The notes beneath the pieces were generated by a model. The model was not told the DNA's origin, made no database searches, and worked only from the letters and a program-made list of their open reading frames with translations. A program made the translations under genes and the position numbers. Below, piece by piece: positions 1 through 8,484 of a stretch of 64,000 nt of DNA (its first letter is position 1; each line of letters opens with the position of its first letter). Source of the DNA: Streptomyces xiaopingdaonensis (lineage in GTDB: Bacteria > Actinomycetota > Actinomycetes > Streptomycetales > Streptomycetaceae); NCBI RefSeq assembly GCF_000262345.1, contig NZ_AJTQ01000356.1, positions 20,127-84,126 of the forward strand, read 5' to 3'.

Positions 1-53
1 TCCTGAGCCAGGACGACAACCCGCCGCGCGCGGTCGGTGAACCTCTCGAACAT
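1..53 (-). CDS. clpC: ClpC AAA+ chaperone subunit, N-terminal fragment (runs off the window)
   Basis: The reverse strand from 53 to 1 reads MFERFTDRARRVVVLAQ, the invariant beginning of ClpC (the HSP100 unfoldase that feeds ClpP). Only 17 residues are present; the rest lies upstream of base 1. The ATG is preceded by GAGGAG at about 63-68. The neighbouring lsr2 fits Streptomyces gene order as I remember it. No ATPase motif can be inspected in this window. Confidence 0.9.
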   Translation of the reverse strand, partial: MFERFTDRARRVVVLAQ

Positions 54-60
54 CGTTAAT

Positions 61-105
61 CGCTCCTCAGAGCGGTCAGGCAGTGAGGGGACGCTCCCCT
101 CGCTG
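61..105 (-). promoter_or_regulatory. Two short hairpins in the clpC leader
   Basis: In the clpC mRNA direction there is a near-perfect inverted repeat CAGCGAGGGG / CCCCTCACTG (81-105, one mismatch, 5-base loop), followed by CGCTC-tgag-GAGCG (61-74), whose right arm overlaps the GAGGAG ribosome site. The second hairpin could partly mask the ribosome site. Whether either is functional cannot be told from sequence alone. Confidence 0.35.
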
Positions 106-255
106 TCCTTCCGCAGCTTAGTCCCGCAACGGGGGACCGCTCATTCCAACTGCCGACACCGGTCCATCGTCTCGTGCCCCGGGCAGCCGACAACAGTTCC
201 AACCCGATGGTGCGAGACGATGTTCCCGCAGGCCAGGCGTATCCGCCTGGTTCCA

Positions 256-272
256 CTACGCCGACGGCGAAC
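256..272 (-). promoter_or_regulatory. Candidate ClgR box upstream of clpC
   Basis: Read on the clpC strand the sequence is GTTCGCCGTCGGCGTAG. It contains CGCC-GTCG-GCGTA and so fits the remembered ClgR pattern CGCY-N4-GCGWAC except for the final base. ClgR activates clp and lon genes in actinomycetes, so the place is right. It lies about 200 bases upstream of the clpC start. A second, exact match is at 513-526. Confidence 0.35.
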
Positions 273-512
273 GTGGCGCCGTCGACACGCCCGTCAGTAA
301 CGGACACCGCTGCCCCTCACCCCCGTTCCACCGCTGCCGCCTCCGGAGCACGTGCCGTCTCCACGGACCTCACGAGCCGCCCACCACCTGGGGCGGAGCG
401 CTGCGATCGCCGTGTCCGAGCCGTCACGCGCCGCTCTTCCTCTCCTGTCGGGGCTCTTACCCCCGAACACGCACAGTCCATGCCGACGGGGGCGTACGCG
501 GGGCAGCACATC

Positions 513-526
513 CGCTGACGGCGAAC
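513..526 (+). promoter_or_regulatory. Second candidate ClgR box upstream of clpC
   Basis: CGCTGACGGCGAAC matches the remembered pattern CGCY-N4-GCGWAC at every fixed base. It lies about 460 bases upstream of the clpC start codon, far for a direct activator site unless the promoter is also distal. The pattern is short and GC-rich, so a chance match is possible. Confidence 0.3.
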
Positions 527-930
527 AGGGTTGCGCGCCCAGGAGAGGCGCAGGAAGCACAGTGTGACGTGAGCGCCCAACTGAGCGTCACCACCACGGC
601 GTTGGCGGGCCCCGGCGAAGGACCTCGGCAGGGCAGGACGGAGCGGCGCGCACTGGCGGGCGTCACGCTCCGGAACCGGTGCTCGGCGCCGAAGCCGGCC
701 GCACGGGCCCTGGCGCCGTCGCGCAGAGTGAGGCGGGGCCGGCCGGCGGCGCACCCGGGGCTGGCCCCGGTGAGCCGCCCGCCCGGCGCGGGCCCGAGGG
801 AGCCGCTTTGGTCCGCCTTATGCACCGGCGCTGCGGCCGGGCCGCGGAGTCGGCCCGGTGCGGCCGCCGGGCGGCGACGCGTCGTGCGCGCCCGGCTCGT
901 CGCGGCCGGGGCTGCCGGCCGCTCCGCTGT

Positions 931-1260
931 TCAGCTCGTGGCCTTCTCGTACGCCTCGCGGATGCCGGCCGGCACCCGACCGCGGTCGTTGACGTCGTAC
1001 CCCTGCTCCTTCGCCCACGCGCGGATCTTCGCGGTGTCCGGGGAGCTGCCACCCGACGCGCGGCCCTTGCCGCGTGCCGAGCGCCCGCCGGTGCGGCGCC
1101 CGCTCTTGACGTACGGCTCGAGCAGACCGCGCAGCTTCTCCGCGTTCGCCGACGTGAGGTCGATCTCGTAGGACTTGCCGTCGAGTGCAAACGTCACTGT
1201 CTCGTCGGCCTCTCCGCCCTCGAGGTCGTCGAGAAGAAGTACCTGGACCTTCTGCGCCAC
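931..1260 (-). CDS. lsr2: Lsr2 nucleoid-associated xenogeneic silencer
   Basis: This 109-residue protein has the full Lsr2 length and order: an N-terminal beta-rich dimerisation domain (MAQKVQVLLLDDLEGGEADE, residues 1-20), a flexible basic linker (about 53-70), and a C-terminal DNA-binding domain containing the RGR minor-groove hook in NDRGRVPAGI. Lsr2 binds AT-rich DNA and silences acquired genes, which is relevant to the AT-rich end of this window. The start is GTG after GGGAG. It is transcribed alone, with an unusually AT-rich region upstream. Confidence 0.97.
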   Translation of the reverse strand: MAQKVQVLLLDDLEGGEADETVTFALDGKSYEIDLTSANAEKLRGLLEPYVKSGRRTGGRSARGKGRASGGSSPDTAKIRAWAKEQGYDVNDRGRVPAGIREAYEKATS

Positions 1261-1265
1261 CGGTT

Positions 1266-1350
1266 ACTCCCATTCGTCGATAACTGAATACTGATACTGA
1301 CGACGAAAGCAAACCGCTTTTCCCGGTAAAACACAAACCCCGGACCGAGT
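1266..1350 (-). promoter_or_regulatory. AT-rich lsr2 upstream region (promoter, possible autoregulation)
   Basis: Bases 1266-1350 are markedly AT-richer than the surroundings and hold runs such as GTAAAACACAAA and ACTGAATACTGATACTGA. This is immediately upstream of lsr2, so it is the likely promoter. Because Lsr2 itself prefers such DNA, autoregulation is plausible, but that is inference. Confidence 0.45.
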
Positions 1351-1455
1351 TTGCCGCCGACCTGCTCATGATTGACGGACCTTTCGGACATAGCGACGCC
1401 CTCTTCACCGACGTGGCGACGGTTCGCCGCGCATCCCGTGAGAGGTCGCGTCAAA

Positions 1456-1484
1456 GGGATCGCGTCTTGTTCGGACGCGATCCC
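1456..1484 (-). terminator. Hairpin terminator after the argA-like gene
   Basis: A perfect 11-base stem GGGATCGCGTC / GACGCGATCCC with the loop TTGTTCG lies about 55 bases past the stop codon of the minus-strand acetyltransferase. There is no long U tract, which is usual for Streptomyces hairpin terminators. It also separates that gene from the lsr2 promoter. Confidence 0.7.
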
Positions 1485-1537
1485 CGAACCCCGCCTTCGC
1501 GCCGCCGTGTTCGGCGCGGGAGAGAAGTCCCGACGGT

Positions 1538-2062
1538 TCACAGATACAGCAGCATGCGGCTGTTGCCCAGGGTGTTCGGCTTCACCCGTTCGAGATCCAG
1601 GAACTCCGCCACTCCCTCGTCATAGGAACGGAGCAGCTCGCTGTAGACATCGCCGTCGACGGGCGTCTCGCCGATCTCGGCGAAGCCGTGCCGGGCGAAG
1701 AAGTCGACTTCGAAGGTGAGGCAGAAAATGCGCCGCACGCCGATCCAGCGCGCGGTCCTGACGAGCTTGTCGAGCACCTGGTGCCCGATACCCGTGCCGC
1801 GCTGGTCGCGGGCGACCGCGAGCGTCCTGACCTCGGCGAGGTCCTCCCACATGACGTGGAGGGCGCCGCACCCGACGATCCTTCCGTCGTGGTCGCGCTC
1901 GGCCACCCAGAACTCCTGGATGTCCTCGTAAAGCGTGACCCACTGTTTCCCGAGCAGGATGCGCTCGCGGGTGTACGCGTCGATGAGGTCGTGCATCGCG
2001 GGGACATCGGCGGTCCGCGCCCTGCGCACGGTGGTTTCGCTATGCGGATCGGCTGCGGACAT
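1538..2062 (-). CDS. argA: Amino-acid N-acetyltransferase (actinobacterial N-acetylglutamate synthase type)
   Basis: A 174-residue GNAT protein. It closely follows the short actinobacterial N-acetylglutamate synthase (Mycobacterium tuberculosis Rv2747, also 174 residues as I remember it): VRRARTADVPAMHDLID at the start, VGCGALHVMW, the acetyl-CoA loop RDQRGTGIGHQVLDK, and the C-terminal VKPNTLGNSRMLLYL. The reaction is acetyl transfer to glutamate, the first step of arginine synthesis. A -10-like TAGCGT (2070-2075) ends 7 bases before the ATG, so the mRNA is probably leaderless. Amino-acid specificity is from family knowledge. Confidence 0.85.
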   Translation of the reverse strand: MSAADPHSETTVRRARTADVPAMHDLIDAYTRERILLGKQWVTLYEDIQEFWVAERDHDGRIVGCGALHVMWEDLAEVRTLAVARDQRGTGIGHQVLDKLVRTARWIGVRRIFCLTFEVDFFARHGFAEIGETPVDGDVYSELLRSYDEGVAEFLDLERVKPNTLGNSRMLLYL

Positions 2063-2072
2063 GCAACGGACG

Positions 2073-2618
2073 CTATCGCTCGGAACCGCCGGCGCCCGAA
2101 GCCGGGGGTTCCGCGCTCCGAGGTCCTGGCGAACTCCGAGAAGTGCCGGTCTCCGGGAGATCCGACTCGTTGCCGTCGGAAGGGAGTTGGGAGTCGGAAG
2201 GCCGTTCCGCTGGTTCGGCGGAAGGCGGGCCCTCTCTCGGCTCGTCCACGCGCACGCCGTTCAACTGGACGACGCGGAGTGCGTCCCTGAGTACTCCGAC
2301 CTGTTCCGGCGACATCATGCCGAAGAAGTCGACGAGAGCGGCCGCCGGGTTGTCGCTCGCCGACCACGCCTCCTTCATCAGCGCGGCCGAGTAGGCGGCA
2401 CGCGTGGAGATGGGTTCGTACCTATAGGCGCGGCCTTGCTGGTGCCGACGGACCCAGCCCTTCTGATGCAGGTTGTCCATTACGGTCATCACCGTCGTGT
2501 AGGCGATGGTGCGTTCCGATTCGAGGTCCTCGAGGACTTCCCGGACCGTGACGGGACGATTCCACCGCCAGATCCGCGTCATGACGGCGTCTTCCAACTC
2601 TCCCAGTGGCCGAGGCAC
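2073..2618 (-). CDS. BlaI/MecI/CopY-family winged-helix repressor
   Basis: A 181-residue protein whose first 120 residues match the BlaI/MecI (Penicillinase_R) family: MPRPLGELEDAVMTRIWRW, then TVREVLEDL, the recognition region AYTTVMTVMDNLHQKGWV and the wing RAYRYEP. The last 45 residues are a polar Ser/Glu/Pro tail that is not part of the fold. The start is GTG at 2618; TACCAT (2625-2630) ends 6 bases before it, so a leaderless message is likely. No BlaR-type sensor protease lies beside it, so its signal is unknown. The argA-like gene starts 10 bases downstream and may be cotranscribed, although it has its own -10. Confidence 0.85.
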   Translation of the reverse strand: MPRPLGELEDAVMTRIWRWNRPVTVREVLEDLESERTIAYTTVMTVMDNLHQKGWVRRHQQGRAYRYEPISTRAAYSAALMKEAWSASDNPAAALVDFFGMMSPEQVGVLRDALRVVQLNGVRVDEPREGPPSAEPAERPSDSQLPSDGNESDLPETGTSRSSPGPRSAEPPASGAGGSER

Positions 2619-2710
2619 GTGTGAATGGTAGTGGGAGATGTCCTGATACGGAGGGTTTTCCGGCCTGCATCGGGGGGCGCGTAACCCACCTCCGCTCGGG
2701 CGGAAGCAGG

Positions 2711-2899
2711 TCAGCGCTGCTGCGCGGGGCTCCCGGACTGCGACTGCTGCACGGCCTCGGCGCTGGCGAGGGCGGCGTCGACCGCGCCGTCCTCCTTCGC
2801 CTTGTTGGCTCCGCCCTGGCTCTTCACGATCGTCACGATGAGGGCGGTGAAGGCGACCGCCATCACGAACGGCGGTGTGAGTGCGGCGATGTAGTCCAT
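2711..2899 (-). CDS. Small single-pass membrane protein (62 aa), unknown function
   Basis: The frame starting at ATG 2899 encodes 62 residues, with one hydrophobic segment (about residues 10-26, PPFVMAVAFTALIVTIV) and a short charged, Ala/Gln-rich tail. The start is supported by a strong AGGAGG about 8 bases upstream. It lies inside a longer open frame with a different, Arg/Pro-rich N-terminus that I do not believe. I recognise no family. Confidence 0.65.
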   Translation of the reverse strand: MDYIAALTPPFVMAVAFTALIVTIVKSQGGANKAKEDGAVDAALASAEAVQQSQSGSPAQQR

Positions 2900-2990
2900 G
2901 GCTCCGGGCCTCCTAGACGGTCGGGGCACCACCCTAGCGCGGGGCCCCTGGCCCCCTTCCGTACGCCCCGGACGCCGGAAGGGGGCCGGG

Positions 2991-3827
2991 TCAGGCCGTC
3001 GCGGCCGGGGTCGGGTGGGCCTGCGTCGTCGGGCCGGGGCGGCGCGGAGGGAAGACCTCGGCCGGGGTGGGCACGGGCTGGACCGGGTGCGCGGACGGGG
3101 GCTCGGTCTCCTCGCGGCCGGGAGCGTGCTGGGGCTCGGGCTCCTCGGACGGGGGCTCGGCCGGGGCGCCCTCGTCCGGGGGTGTCTCCTGGTCGCCGTT
3201 CTCCTCGGGCGCCGCGTCCAGCTCGGGGCCCTCGGGGGCGGGGGCAGGCGATGCGGTGTCCGGCGGGGCGAGGGGCTCCGTGGAGTCGGGCTCGGGGGCG
3301 AGTCGGGGCTGCGGGGCGTCGGCGGGGAGAGCGTGGGGCTCGTGCGCCGGGCGGGCGGGGGCGGGGATGCGCGGCGTCTCGGGCGACGGCGCGCTGCGCC
3401 CCCTGGGCAGCGAGGGGAGACGGGTGCGGACGGCGAGGTCGGCGATGCGCTCGCAGCGGAGCAGGAGCGCCTCGCGGCGGGCGCGCTCCTGCGGCCCCGC
3501 CGCCTCGGCGCAGAGGGAACGCAGCGCCGCGAGATCGTCGGGGCGCGGGAGGTAGCCGGCCGTGAGGGCCTCTTCGAGTTCGGCGAGGTAGCCGGCGGCG
3601 GCCCCGGGGAGCGCCTCACGGTAGCGGGCGAGGTCGGCGAGGAGGAAGGAGCGCAGCCGCCGGGACTCGCTGACGGCCTCCTCGACGGCGTCGGCGAGCC
3701 GCACGCAGCCGTGCGCGTCGGCGGCGACGGGATCGGCCTTCAGGGCGAGGGCGAGGGCGCTCCGCAGTACGCGCAGTTCCTCTGCGCTGAACGCCATGCC
3801 GCCGCGGGAACCGTAGGGCGTGGGCAT
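2991..3827 (-). CDS. Conserved-looking hypothetical protein with Pro/Glu-rich C-terminus
   Basis: A protein of 278 residues. The first 140 are helical and charged (from MAFSAEELRVLRSALALALK to RCERIADLAVRTRL), with many Leu/Ala/Arg, and resemble a small structured domain. Residues 150-278 are a low-complexity Pro/Glu/Ala tail. The start could be ATG 3827 or the ATG ten codons later (3797); neither has a good ribosome site. The gene follows the coaX terminator and is probably a separate unit. I do not recognise a function. Confidence 0.6.
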   Translation of the reverse strand: MPTPYGSRGGMAFSAEELRVLRSALALALKADPVAADAHGCVRLADAVEEAVSESRRLRSFLLADLARYREALPGAAAGYLAELEEALTAGYLPRPDDLAALRSLCAEAAGPQERARREALLLRCERIADLAVRTRLPSLPRGRSAPSPETPRIPAPARPAHEPHALPADAPQPRLAPEPDSTEPLAPPDTASPAPAPEGPELDAAPEENGDQETPPDEGAPAEPPSEEPEPQHAPGREETEPPSAHPVQPVPTPAEVFPPRRPGPTTQAHPTPAATA

Positions 3828-3912
3828 GGCCAGACGATAAGTCCAGAAGCGAAAAAAGGGACTTAAAGTTGCTTTCGGGCGTGGCGATCGGTGACGCGGG
3901 CAGCCCGGACCT

Positions 3913-3945
3913 CCCCGCGGACGGCCGAGGGGCGTGTCCGCGGGG
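3913..3945 (-). terminator. Hairpin terminator after coaX
   Basis: A perfect 10-base stem CCCCGCGGAC / GTCCGCGGGG with a 13-base loop begins 15 bases past the coaX stop codon. It is well placed to end the panC-nadB-nadC-coaX transcript. Confidence 0.7.
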
Positions 3946-3959
3946 TCGGGTCGGCGGGG

Positions 3960-4757
3960 TCAGACGCGGGAGACGTTCCGCTCGTAGACGAGCCGCAGGC
4001 CGATCAGCGTCAGCCAGGGCTCGTGCTCGTCGATCACGGTCGCCTCGCCGAGGACCATCGGGCTGAGGCCGCCGGTAGCGATCACCGTGACGTCGTCCGG
4101 GTCGTCGGCGAGCTCCGCCGCCATCCGGTTGACGACGCCGTCGACCTGGCCCGCGAAGCCGTAGAGAATGCCGGACTGCATCGCCTCGACGGTGTTCTTG
4201 CCGATCACGCTCCGGGGGCGGGCGAGTTCGATCTTGCGGAGCTGCGCGCCGCGTACGCCGAGCGCGTCGACCGAGATCTCGATGCCGGGGGCGATCACGC
4301 CGCCCACGTACTCGCCTCGCGCGGAGACGGCGTCGAAGGTGGTCGCCGTGCCGAAGTCGACGACGACGCACGGGCCGCGGTAGAGCTCGACGGCCGCCAG
4401 CGCGTTGATGATCCGGTCGGCGCCGACCTCCTTCGGGTTGTCCATGAGGATCGGGACGCCCGTCTTCACGCCCGGCTCGACGAGGATCGCGGGGATGTCG
4501 CCGTAGTAGCGCCTGGTGACCTCGCGCAGCTCGTGGAGGACGGCGGGGACCGTCGAGCAGATCGCGATGCCCTCGATGTTGTCGCCGAGCTCCTCGCCGA
4601 GCAGCGGATGCATGGCCATGAGCCCCTGGAGCAGCACGGCCAACTCGTCGGCGGTGCGGCGCGGATCGGTCGAGATGCGCCAGTGCTCGACGATCTCCTC
4701 GCCGTCGAAGAGCCCGAGGACGGTGTGGGTGTTGCCTACGTCGATGGTGAGCAGCAT
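3960..4757 (-). CDS. coaX: Type III pantothenate kinase
   Basis: At 265 residues this has the usual type III (CoaX) length. It shows the ASKHA-fold signatures: DVGNTHT near the N-terminus (6-12), GADRIINAL (112-120), DFGTATTFD (134-142) and GGVIAPGIE (152-160). It phosphorylates pantothenate using ATP, the first step to CoA, and unlike CoaA is not feedback-inhibited by CoA. It follows nadC by 18 bases and shares an operon with panC, which makes the pantothenate it uses. Start ATG 4757. Confidence 0.97.
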   Translation of the reverse strand: MLLTIDVGNTHTVLGLFDGEEIVEHWRISTDPRRTADELAVLLQGLMAMHPLLGEELGDNIEGIAICSTVPAVLHELREVTRRYYGDIPAILVEPGVKTGVPILMDNPKEVGADRIINALAAVELYRGPCVVVDFGTATTFDAVSARGEYVGGVIAPGIEISVDALGVRGAQLRKIELARPRSVIGKNTVEAMQSGILYGFAGQVDGVVNRMAAELADDPDDVTVIATGGLSPMVLGEATVIDEHEPWLTLIGLRLVYERNVSRV

Positions 4758-4775
4758 GCGGTCTTCGTCGCTCCG

Positions 4776-5837
4776 TCAGTCGTCTTCGGCGAACGCGCCC
4801 GCGGGGCGCAGGTCGAGGCCGATGTCGAGGATCGGCGACGAGTGGGTGAGGGCGCCCACGGCGAGGTAGTCGACGCCTGCGGCCGCGTACTCGGCGGCGC
4901 CCGCGAGGGTGAGGCGCCCGGAGGACTCCAGACGGCAGCGGCCCGCGACGAGGCGGACGGCCTCCGCCGTCTCGGCCGGGGTGAAGTTGTCGAGCAGCAC
5001 CAGATCGGCGCCGGCCGCCAACACCGGCTCGAGTTGGGCGAGTTCGTCGACCTCCACCTCGATGGGGACGCCGGGGAACTCGGTGCGCACCCGCGCGAAC
5101 GCCTCGGCGACGCCGCCGGCCGCCACGACGTGGTTGTCCTTGACGAGCGCGGCGTCCGAGAGCGACATCCGGTGGTTCTCGCCGCCGCCGCAGCGCACCG
5201 CGTACTTCTCCAGTGCGCGCAGGCCCGGCGTCGTCTTGCGGCTGTCGCGGACCTTGGTGCGCGTGCCCTCCAGCGCGTCGGACCAGGCGCGGGTCGCGGT
5301 CGCGATGCCGGAGAGGCGGCACAGGAGGTTGAGGGCGCTCCGCTCGCCCGTGAGCAGGTCGCGGGTGCGGGTGCGGACGGTGAGCAGCGGCTGTCCCCGC
5401 TCGACGCGGGCGCCGTCCTCGACGTGCCGCTCGACCTCGAACTCGTCGGTGCACACGACCGAGAGGACCGCCTCCGCGACCCGCAGCCCCGCGACGGTGC
5501 CGGCCTCGCGGGCGGTGAAGTCCGCGACGGCGAAGGCGTCCTCAGGGACGGTGGCGACGGTGGTGACGTCGACGCCGTTGTCGAGGTCCTCCTCGATCGC
5601 GAGGTGCGCGACGTCCTCGACCTGGACGGGGTCGAGGCCCGCCTCGGCGAGGAGGGCGGCGAGGTCGGGGTCGAGGCCGCAGTCGATCGGGTCGAGGCCC
5701 GCGCCCTCGTGGCCGCCGCAGCCGCAGGAGTCGCCGCAGCCGTCGGCGCCCGCCGCCGGGCCGCCGATCTGGAGGAGCGGGACATCGACGGGCTCGGGAC
5801 GGCGCTCCTGGGAGGAGTCCTGGGTGGGGCTGGTCAC
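4776..5837 (-). CDS. nadC: Nicotinate-nucleotide pyrophosphorylase (quinolinate phosphoribosyltransferase)
   Basis: NadC converts quinolinate and PRPP to nicotinate mononucleotide. The 353-residue protein holds the family landmarks: EEDLDNGVDVTT, the hinge AREAGTVAGL, NLLCRLSGIAT, RDSRKTTPGLR, the GGGENHRMSLSDA region and VEVDELAQLEP. It is longer than typical NadC (about 285) because of about 65 extra N-terminal residues with a cysteine/histidine cluster (C34, C38, C40, H43, C53). Its start ATG overlaps the nadB stop by four bases, so it is translationally coupled. The function of the Cys-rich head is not known to me. Confidence 0.95.
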   Translation of the reverse strand: MTSPTQDSSQERRPEPVDVPLLQIGGPAAGADGCGDSCGCGGHEGAGLDPIDCGLDPDLAALLAEAGLDPVQVEDVAHLAIEEDLDNGVDVTTVATVPEDAFAVADFTAREAGTVAGLRVAEAVLSVVCTDEFEVERHVEDGARVERGQPLLTVRTRTRDLLTGERSALNLLCRLSGIATATRAWSDALEGTRTKVRDSRKTTPGLRALEKYAVRCGGGENHRMSLSDAALVKDNHVVAAGGVAEAFARVRTEFPGVPIEVEVDELAQLEPVLAAGADLVLLDNFTPAETAEAVRLVAGRCRLESSGRLTLAGAAEYAAAGVDYLAVGALTHSSPILDIGLDLRPAGAFAEDD

Positions 5838-7606
5838 GGTCTCTCCTCGGTCGTTCTGCGCGGTCCGCGGCTGCTCGCGGGCGGCTCCTGGACGGTGCCC
5901 GGGAAAGCCGTCGACCCGGTGGTCCTCAACTCCGGGCGGCTCTCGGGCGCCTCGACCCTACTGCGCCCGGCGCGCGGTGCGGCGGGGGGCGGGGTGTCCA
6001 ACGAGACGACCAGGTGGCGGCGCCAGGCCGGGTCCGCGTCGGGGCGGTCCTCGCGCCAGTGGCAGCCGCGGGTCTCCTCGCGGGCGCCCGCCGCGGCGAC
6101 GAGGGCCGTCGCCACCAGGTGGAGGTTGGTCGCCTCCCAGCTCTCGACCGACGCGGCCGGGGCCTTCGCCGCCTCGGGAGCCTCGCGGAGCCCGGCGAGC
6201 TCCGCCGCCGCTGCCGCGAGCCCGGGCGCCGAGCGCAGGACGCCGGCGCCGCGCGTCATGAGGCGCTGCACGGCGCCGCGGGACTCGGGCGGCAGCAGCC
6301 GGGTGTGCTCGACGGCGCGGGGCGCGGGGAGCTGCTCGGCCGCGGTCCGGGTGTGCGCGTCGGCGGCGACCTCGGCCGCGATGCGCTCGGCGAAGACGAG
6401 GCCCTCCAACAGGGAGTTGGAGGCGAGGCGGTTGGCGCCGTGCACGCCCGTGCAGGCCGTCTCGCCGCAGGCGTAGAGACCGGGGACGGTGGTGCGGCCG
6501 TGGAGGTCGGTGCGGACGCCGCCGCTCGCGTAGTGCGCGGCGGGCGCCACCGGGACCGGCTCGGTGACGGGGTCGAGGCCGTGGGCGCGGCAGGCGGCGA
6601 GGATCGTGGGGAAGCGGTTCTTCCACATCGCGGCGCCGAAGTGGCGGCCGTCGAGGAACATGTGGTCGGTGCCGTGGGCGGCCGCGGTGCGGGTGATCGC
6701 CTTCGCGACGACGTCCCTGGGGGCGAGTTCGGCGAGCGGGTGCGCCCCCGCCATGAACCTGGCGCCGCCGGCGTCGACGAGGTGCGCGCCCTCGCCGCGC
6801 ACCGCCTCGGAGATGAGCGGCTGCTGTCCCTCGGCGTCGGGGCCGAGGTAGAGGACGGTCGGGTGGAACTGGACGAACTCCAGGTCGGAGACCTCTGCTC
6901 CGGCACGGAGCGCGAGCGCGACGCCGTCGCCCGTCGAGACGGGCGGGTTGGTCGTCGCCGCGAAGACCTGGCCCATCCCTCCGGTGGCGAGGACCACGGC
7001 CGGTGCCCGCACCGCGCCGACGCCGTCGTGCTCGCCCTCCCCCATGACGTGCAGGGTGACGCCCGCGGCGCGGCCCTCGGTGTCCTTGAGGAGGTCGAGG
7101 ACGAGGGCGCCCTCGACGGTGCGCAGCCCGGCGCGCGAGCGGACGGCGGCGACGAGGGCGCGGGAGATCTCCGCGCCGGTGGCGTCGCCTCCGGCGTGCG
7201 CGATGCGGCGCCTGTGGTGGCCGCCCTCGCGGGTGAGCGCGAGGGCGCCGTGCTCGGCGTCGAAGCGGGCGCCCGCCGCGATCAACCGGCGTACGGCGTC
7301 CGGGCCTTCGGTGACGAGGACGCGGACCGCTTCCTCGGCGCAGAGCCCGGCTCCGGCGACGAGGGTGTCCTCGAGGTGCTCTTCGAGGGTGTCGCCCTCG
7401 CCGAGCGCGGCTGCGATGCCGCCCTGCGCCCAGCGCGTCGAGCCGTCGTCGAGCCTCGCCTTGGTGACGACGACGGTGCGCAGGCCGGTGTCGGCGCAGT
7501 GGAGCGCCGCCGTGAGCCCGGCGACGCCCGAGCCGACGACGACGACGTCGGCCTCCACCGTCCAGCCGGGCGCCGGGGCCGCGAGCGGCGGAGCGCCGGC
7601 GGTCAC
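5834..7606 (-). CDS. nadB: L-aspartate oxidase
   Basis: A 590-residue flavoprotein that oxidises L-aspartate to iminoaspartate for quinolinate synthesis. The FAD dinucleotide motif [15 protein letters not shown] is at residues 21-35, followed by [14 protein letters not shown], the succinate-dehydrogenase-like EFVQFHPT, and near the C-terminus [19 protein letters not shown]. The start overlaps the panC stop by four bases. The partner quinolinate synthase (nadA) is not in this window, so it must be encoded elsewhere. The last 60 residues are Arg/Pro-rich and variable. Confidence 0.96.
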   Translation of the reverse strand: MTAGAPPLAAPAPGWTVEADVVVVGSGVAGLTAALHCADTGLRTVVVTKARLDDGSTRWAQGGIAAALGEGDTLEEHLEDTLVAGAGLCAEEAVRVLVTEGPDAVRRLIAAGARFDAEHGALALTREGGHHRRRIAHAGGDATGAEISRALVAAVRSRAGLRTVEGALVLDLLKDTEGRAAGVTLHVMGEGEHDGVGAVRAPAVVLATGGMGQVFAATTNPPVSTGDGVALALRAGAEVSDLEFVQFHPTVLYLGPDAEGQQPLISEAVRGEGAHLVDAGGARFMAGAHPLAELAPRDVVAKAITRTAAAHGTDHMFLDGRHFGAAMWKNRFPTILAACRAHGLDPVTEPVPVAPAAHYASGGVRTDLHGRTTVPGLYACGETACTGVHGANRLASNSLLEGLVFAERIAAEVAADAHTRTAAEQLPAPRAVEHTRLLPPESRGAVQRLMTRGAGVLRSAPGLAAAAAELAGLREAPEAAKAPAASVESWEATNLHLVATALVAAAGAREETRGCHWREDRPDADPAWRRHLVVSLDTPPPAAPRAGRSRVEAPESRPELRTTGSTAFPGTVQEPPASSRGPRRTTEERP

Positions 7607-8484
7607 CGGGGGCCGCCCGCCGCGTCGCCGAGGGGGAGGCGGACGTTGTCGATGAGGCGGGTCGTGCCCACGCGTGCGGCGACGGCGAGCACCGCCTCGC
7701 CGCGGTGGTCGCCTTCCGCTTCGGTGAAGTCGGCCGGGTCGACGAGCGCGAGGTAGTCCGTCGCGACCTCGGGCTCGGCGGCTGCGAGGACCGTGCGGGC
7801 CGCCGCGCGCACGGCGTCGGGCCCCTTCGCCACCGCCGCGGTGCCCGCGTCGAGCGCGGCGGAGAGGGCGAGCGCCGACCGGCGCTCGGCGGGCGAGAGG
7901 TAGCGGTTGCGGCTGGAGAGCGCGAGGCCGTCGGGCTCGCGCACCGTGGGGACGCCGACGATCCGCACGGGGAAGTCGAGGTCGGCGACCATGCGCTGCA
8001 CGAGGGCGAGTTGCTGCGCGTCCTTCTCGCCGAAGAAGGCGAGGTCGGGGGCGGTGAGGTGGAGCATCTTCGCGACGACGGTGAGCATCCCGTCGAAGTG
8101 GCCGGGCCGCGAGGCGCCTTCGAGGCGCTCGCCCATCACTCCGGCCGAGAGCCCGACCTCCGGGGTCCCGCTCGGGTAGACCTCGTCGGCCGAGGGGGCG
8201 AAGACGGTGTCGGCTCCGTGCTCGGCCGCGAGCCGCAGGTCGGCTTCGAGGGTGCGCGGATAGCGGTCGAGGTCCTCGCCCGGGCCGAACTGGAGCGGGT
8301 TGACGAAGACGGTCACGACCACGCGCCCCTGCGGGCCGACGCGTTCTCTCGCGGCGCGGATCAACGCCGCGTGGCCCTCGTGGAGCGCGCCCATCGTCAT
8401 GACGACGGCGCGCTCGGTGCGCGGGGCGCCGGGCTCCGCGCGCAGCTCGTCCGCGGTGCCGACCAACAGGGGTGTTCCGCTCAT
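7603..8484 (-). CDS. panC: Pantothenate synthetase
   Basis: A 293-residue class-I aminoacyl-tRNA-synthetase-like ligase joining pantoate and beta-alanine with ATP. Visible motifs are TMGALHEGH (30-38, the HxGH nucleotide-binding signature), [29 protein letters not shown], and [12 protein letters not shown]. It overlaps both neighbours by four bases, so DUF2520 gene, panC, nadB and nadC form a coupled chain. In many Streptomyces the same gene set occurs together. Confidence 0.97.
   Translation of the reverse strand: MSGTPLLVGTADELRAEPGAPRTERAVVMTMGALHEGHAALIRAARERVGPQGRVVVTVFVNPLQFGPGEDLDRYPRTLEADLRLAAEHGADTVFAPSADEVYPSGTPEVGLSAGVMGERLEGASRPGHFDGMLTVVAKMLHLTAPDLAFFGEKDAQQLALVQRMVADLDFPVRIVGVPTVREPDGLALSSRNRYLSPAERRSALALSAALDAGTAAVAKGPDAVRAAARTVLAAAEPEVATDYLALVDPADFTEAEGDHRGEAVLAVAARVGTTRLIDNVRLPLGDAAGGPR

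Larger units (their letters stand above)
54..930. other. Long intergenic region between clpC and lsr2
   Basis: About 877 bases without a convincing gene. The open frames here are rich in Arg, Pro and Ala, lack recognisable domains and have no clear ribosome sites. The stretch presumably carries the clpC promoter and the lsr2 transcript end. Two sequences resemble the ClgR operator pattern as I recall it (CGCY-N4-GCGWAC): GTTCGCCGTCGGCGTAG read on the minus strand at 256-272 (last base differs), and CGCTGACGGCGAAC at 513-526 on the plus strand. Confidence 0.5.

Noticed and set aside
1194..1541. A minus-strand frame containing MSERSVNHEQVGGK that runs into lsr2 out of frame
   Set aside because: It has a passable ribosome site but overlaps lsr2 by about 67 bases in another frame and shows no domain; more likely part of the lsr2 leader.
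3891..6476. An 861-codon plus-strand frame opposite coaX, nadC and nadB
   Set aside because: Antisense shadow of three clear genes, Asp/Glu/Gly-rich, no domain or ribosome site.
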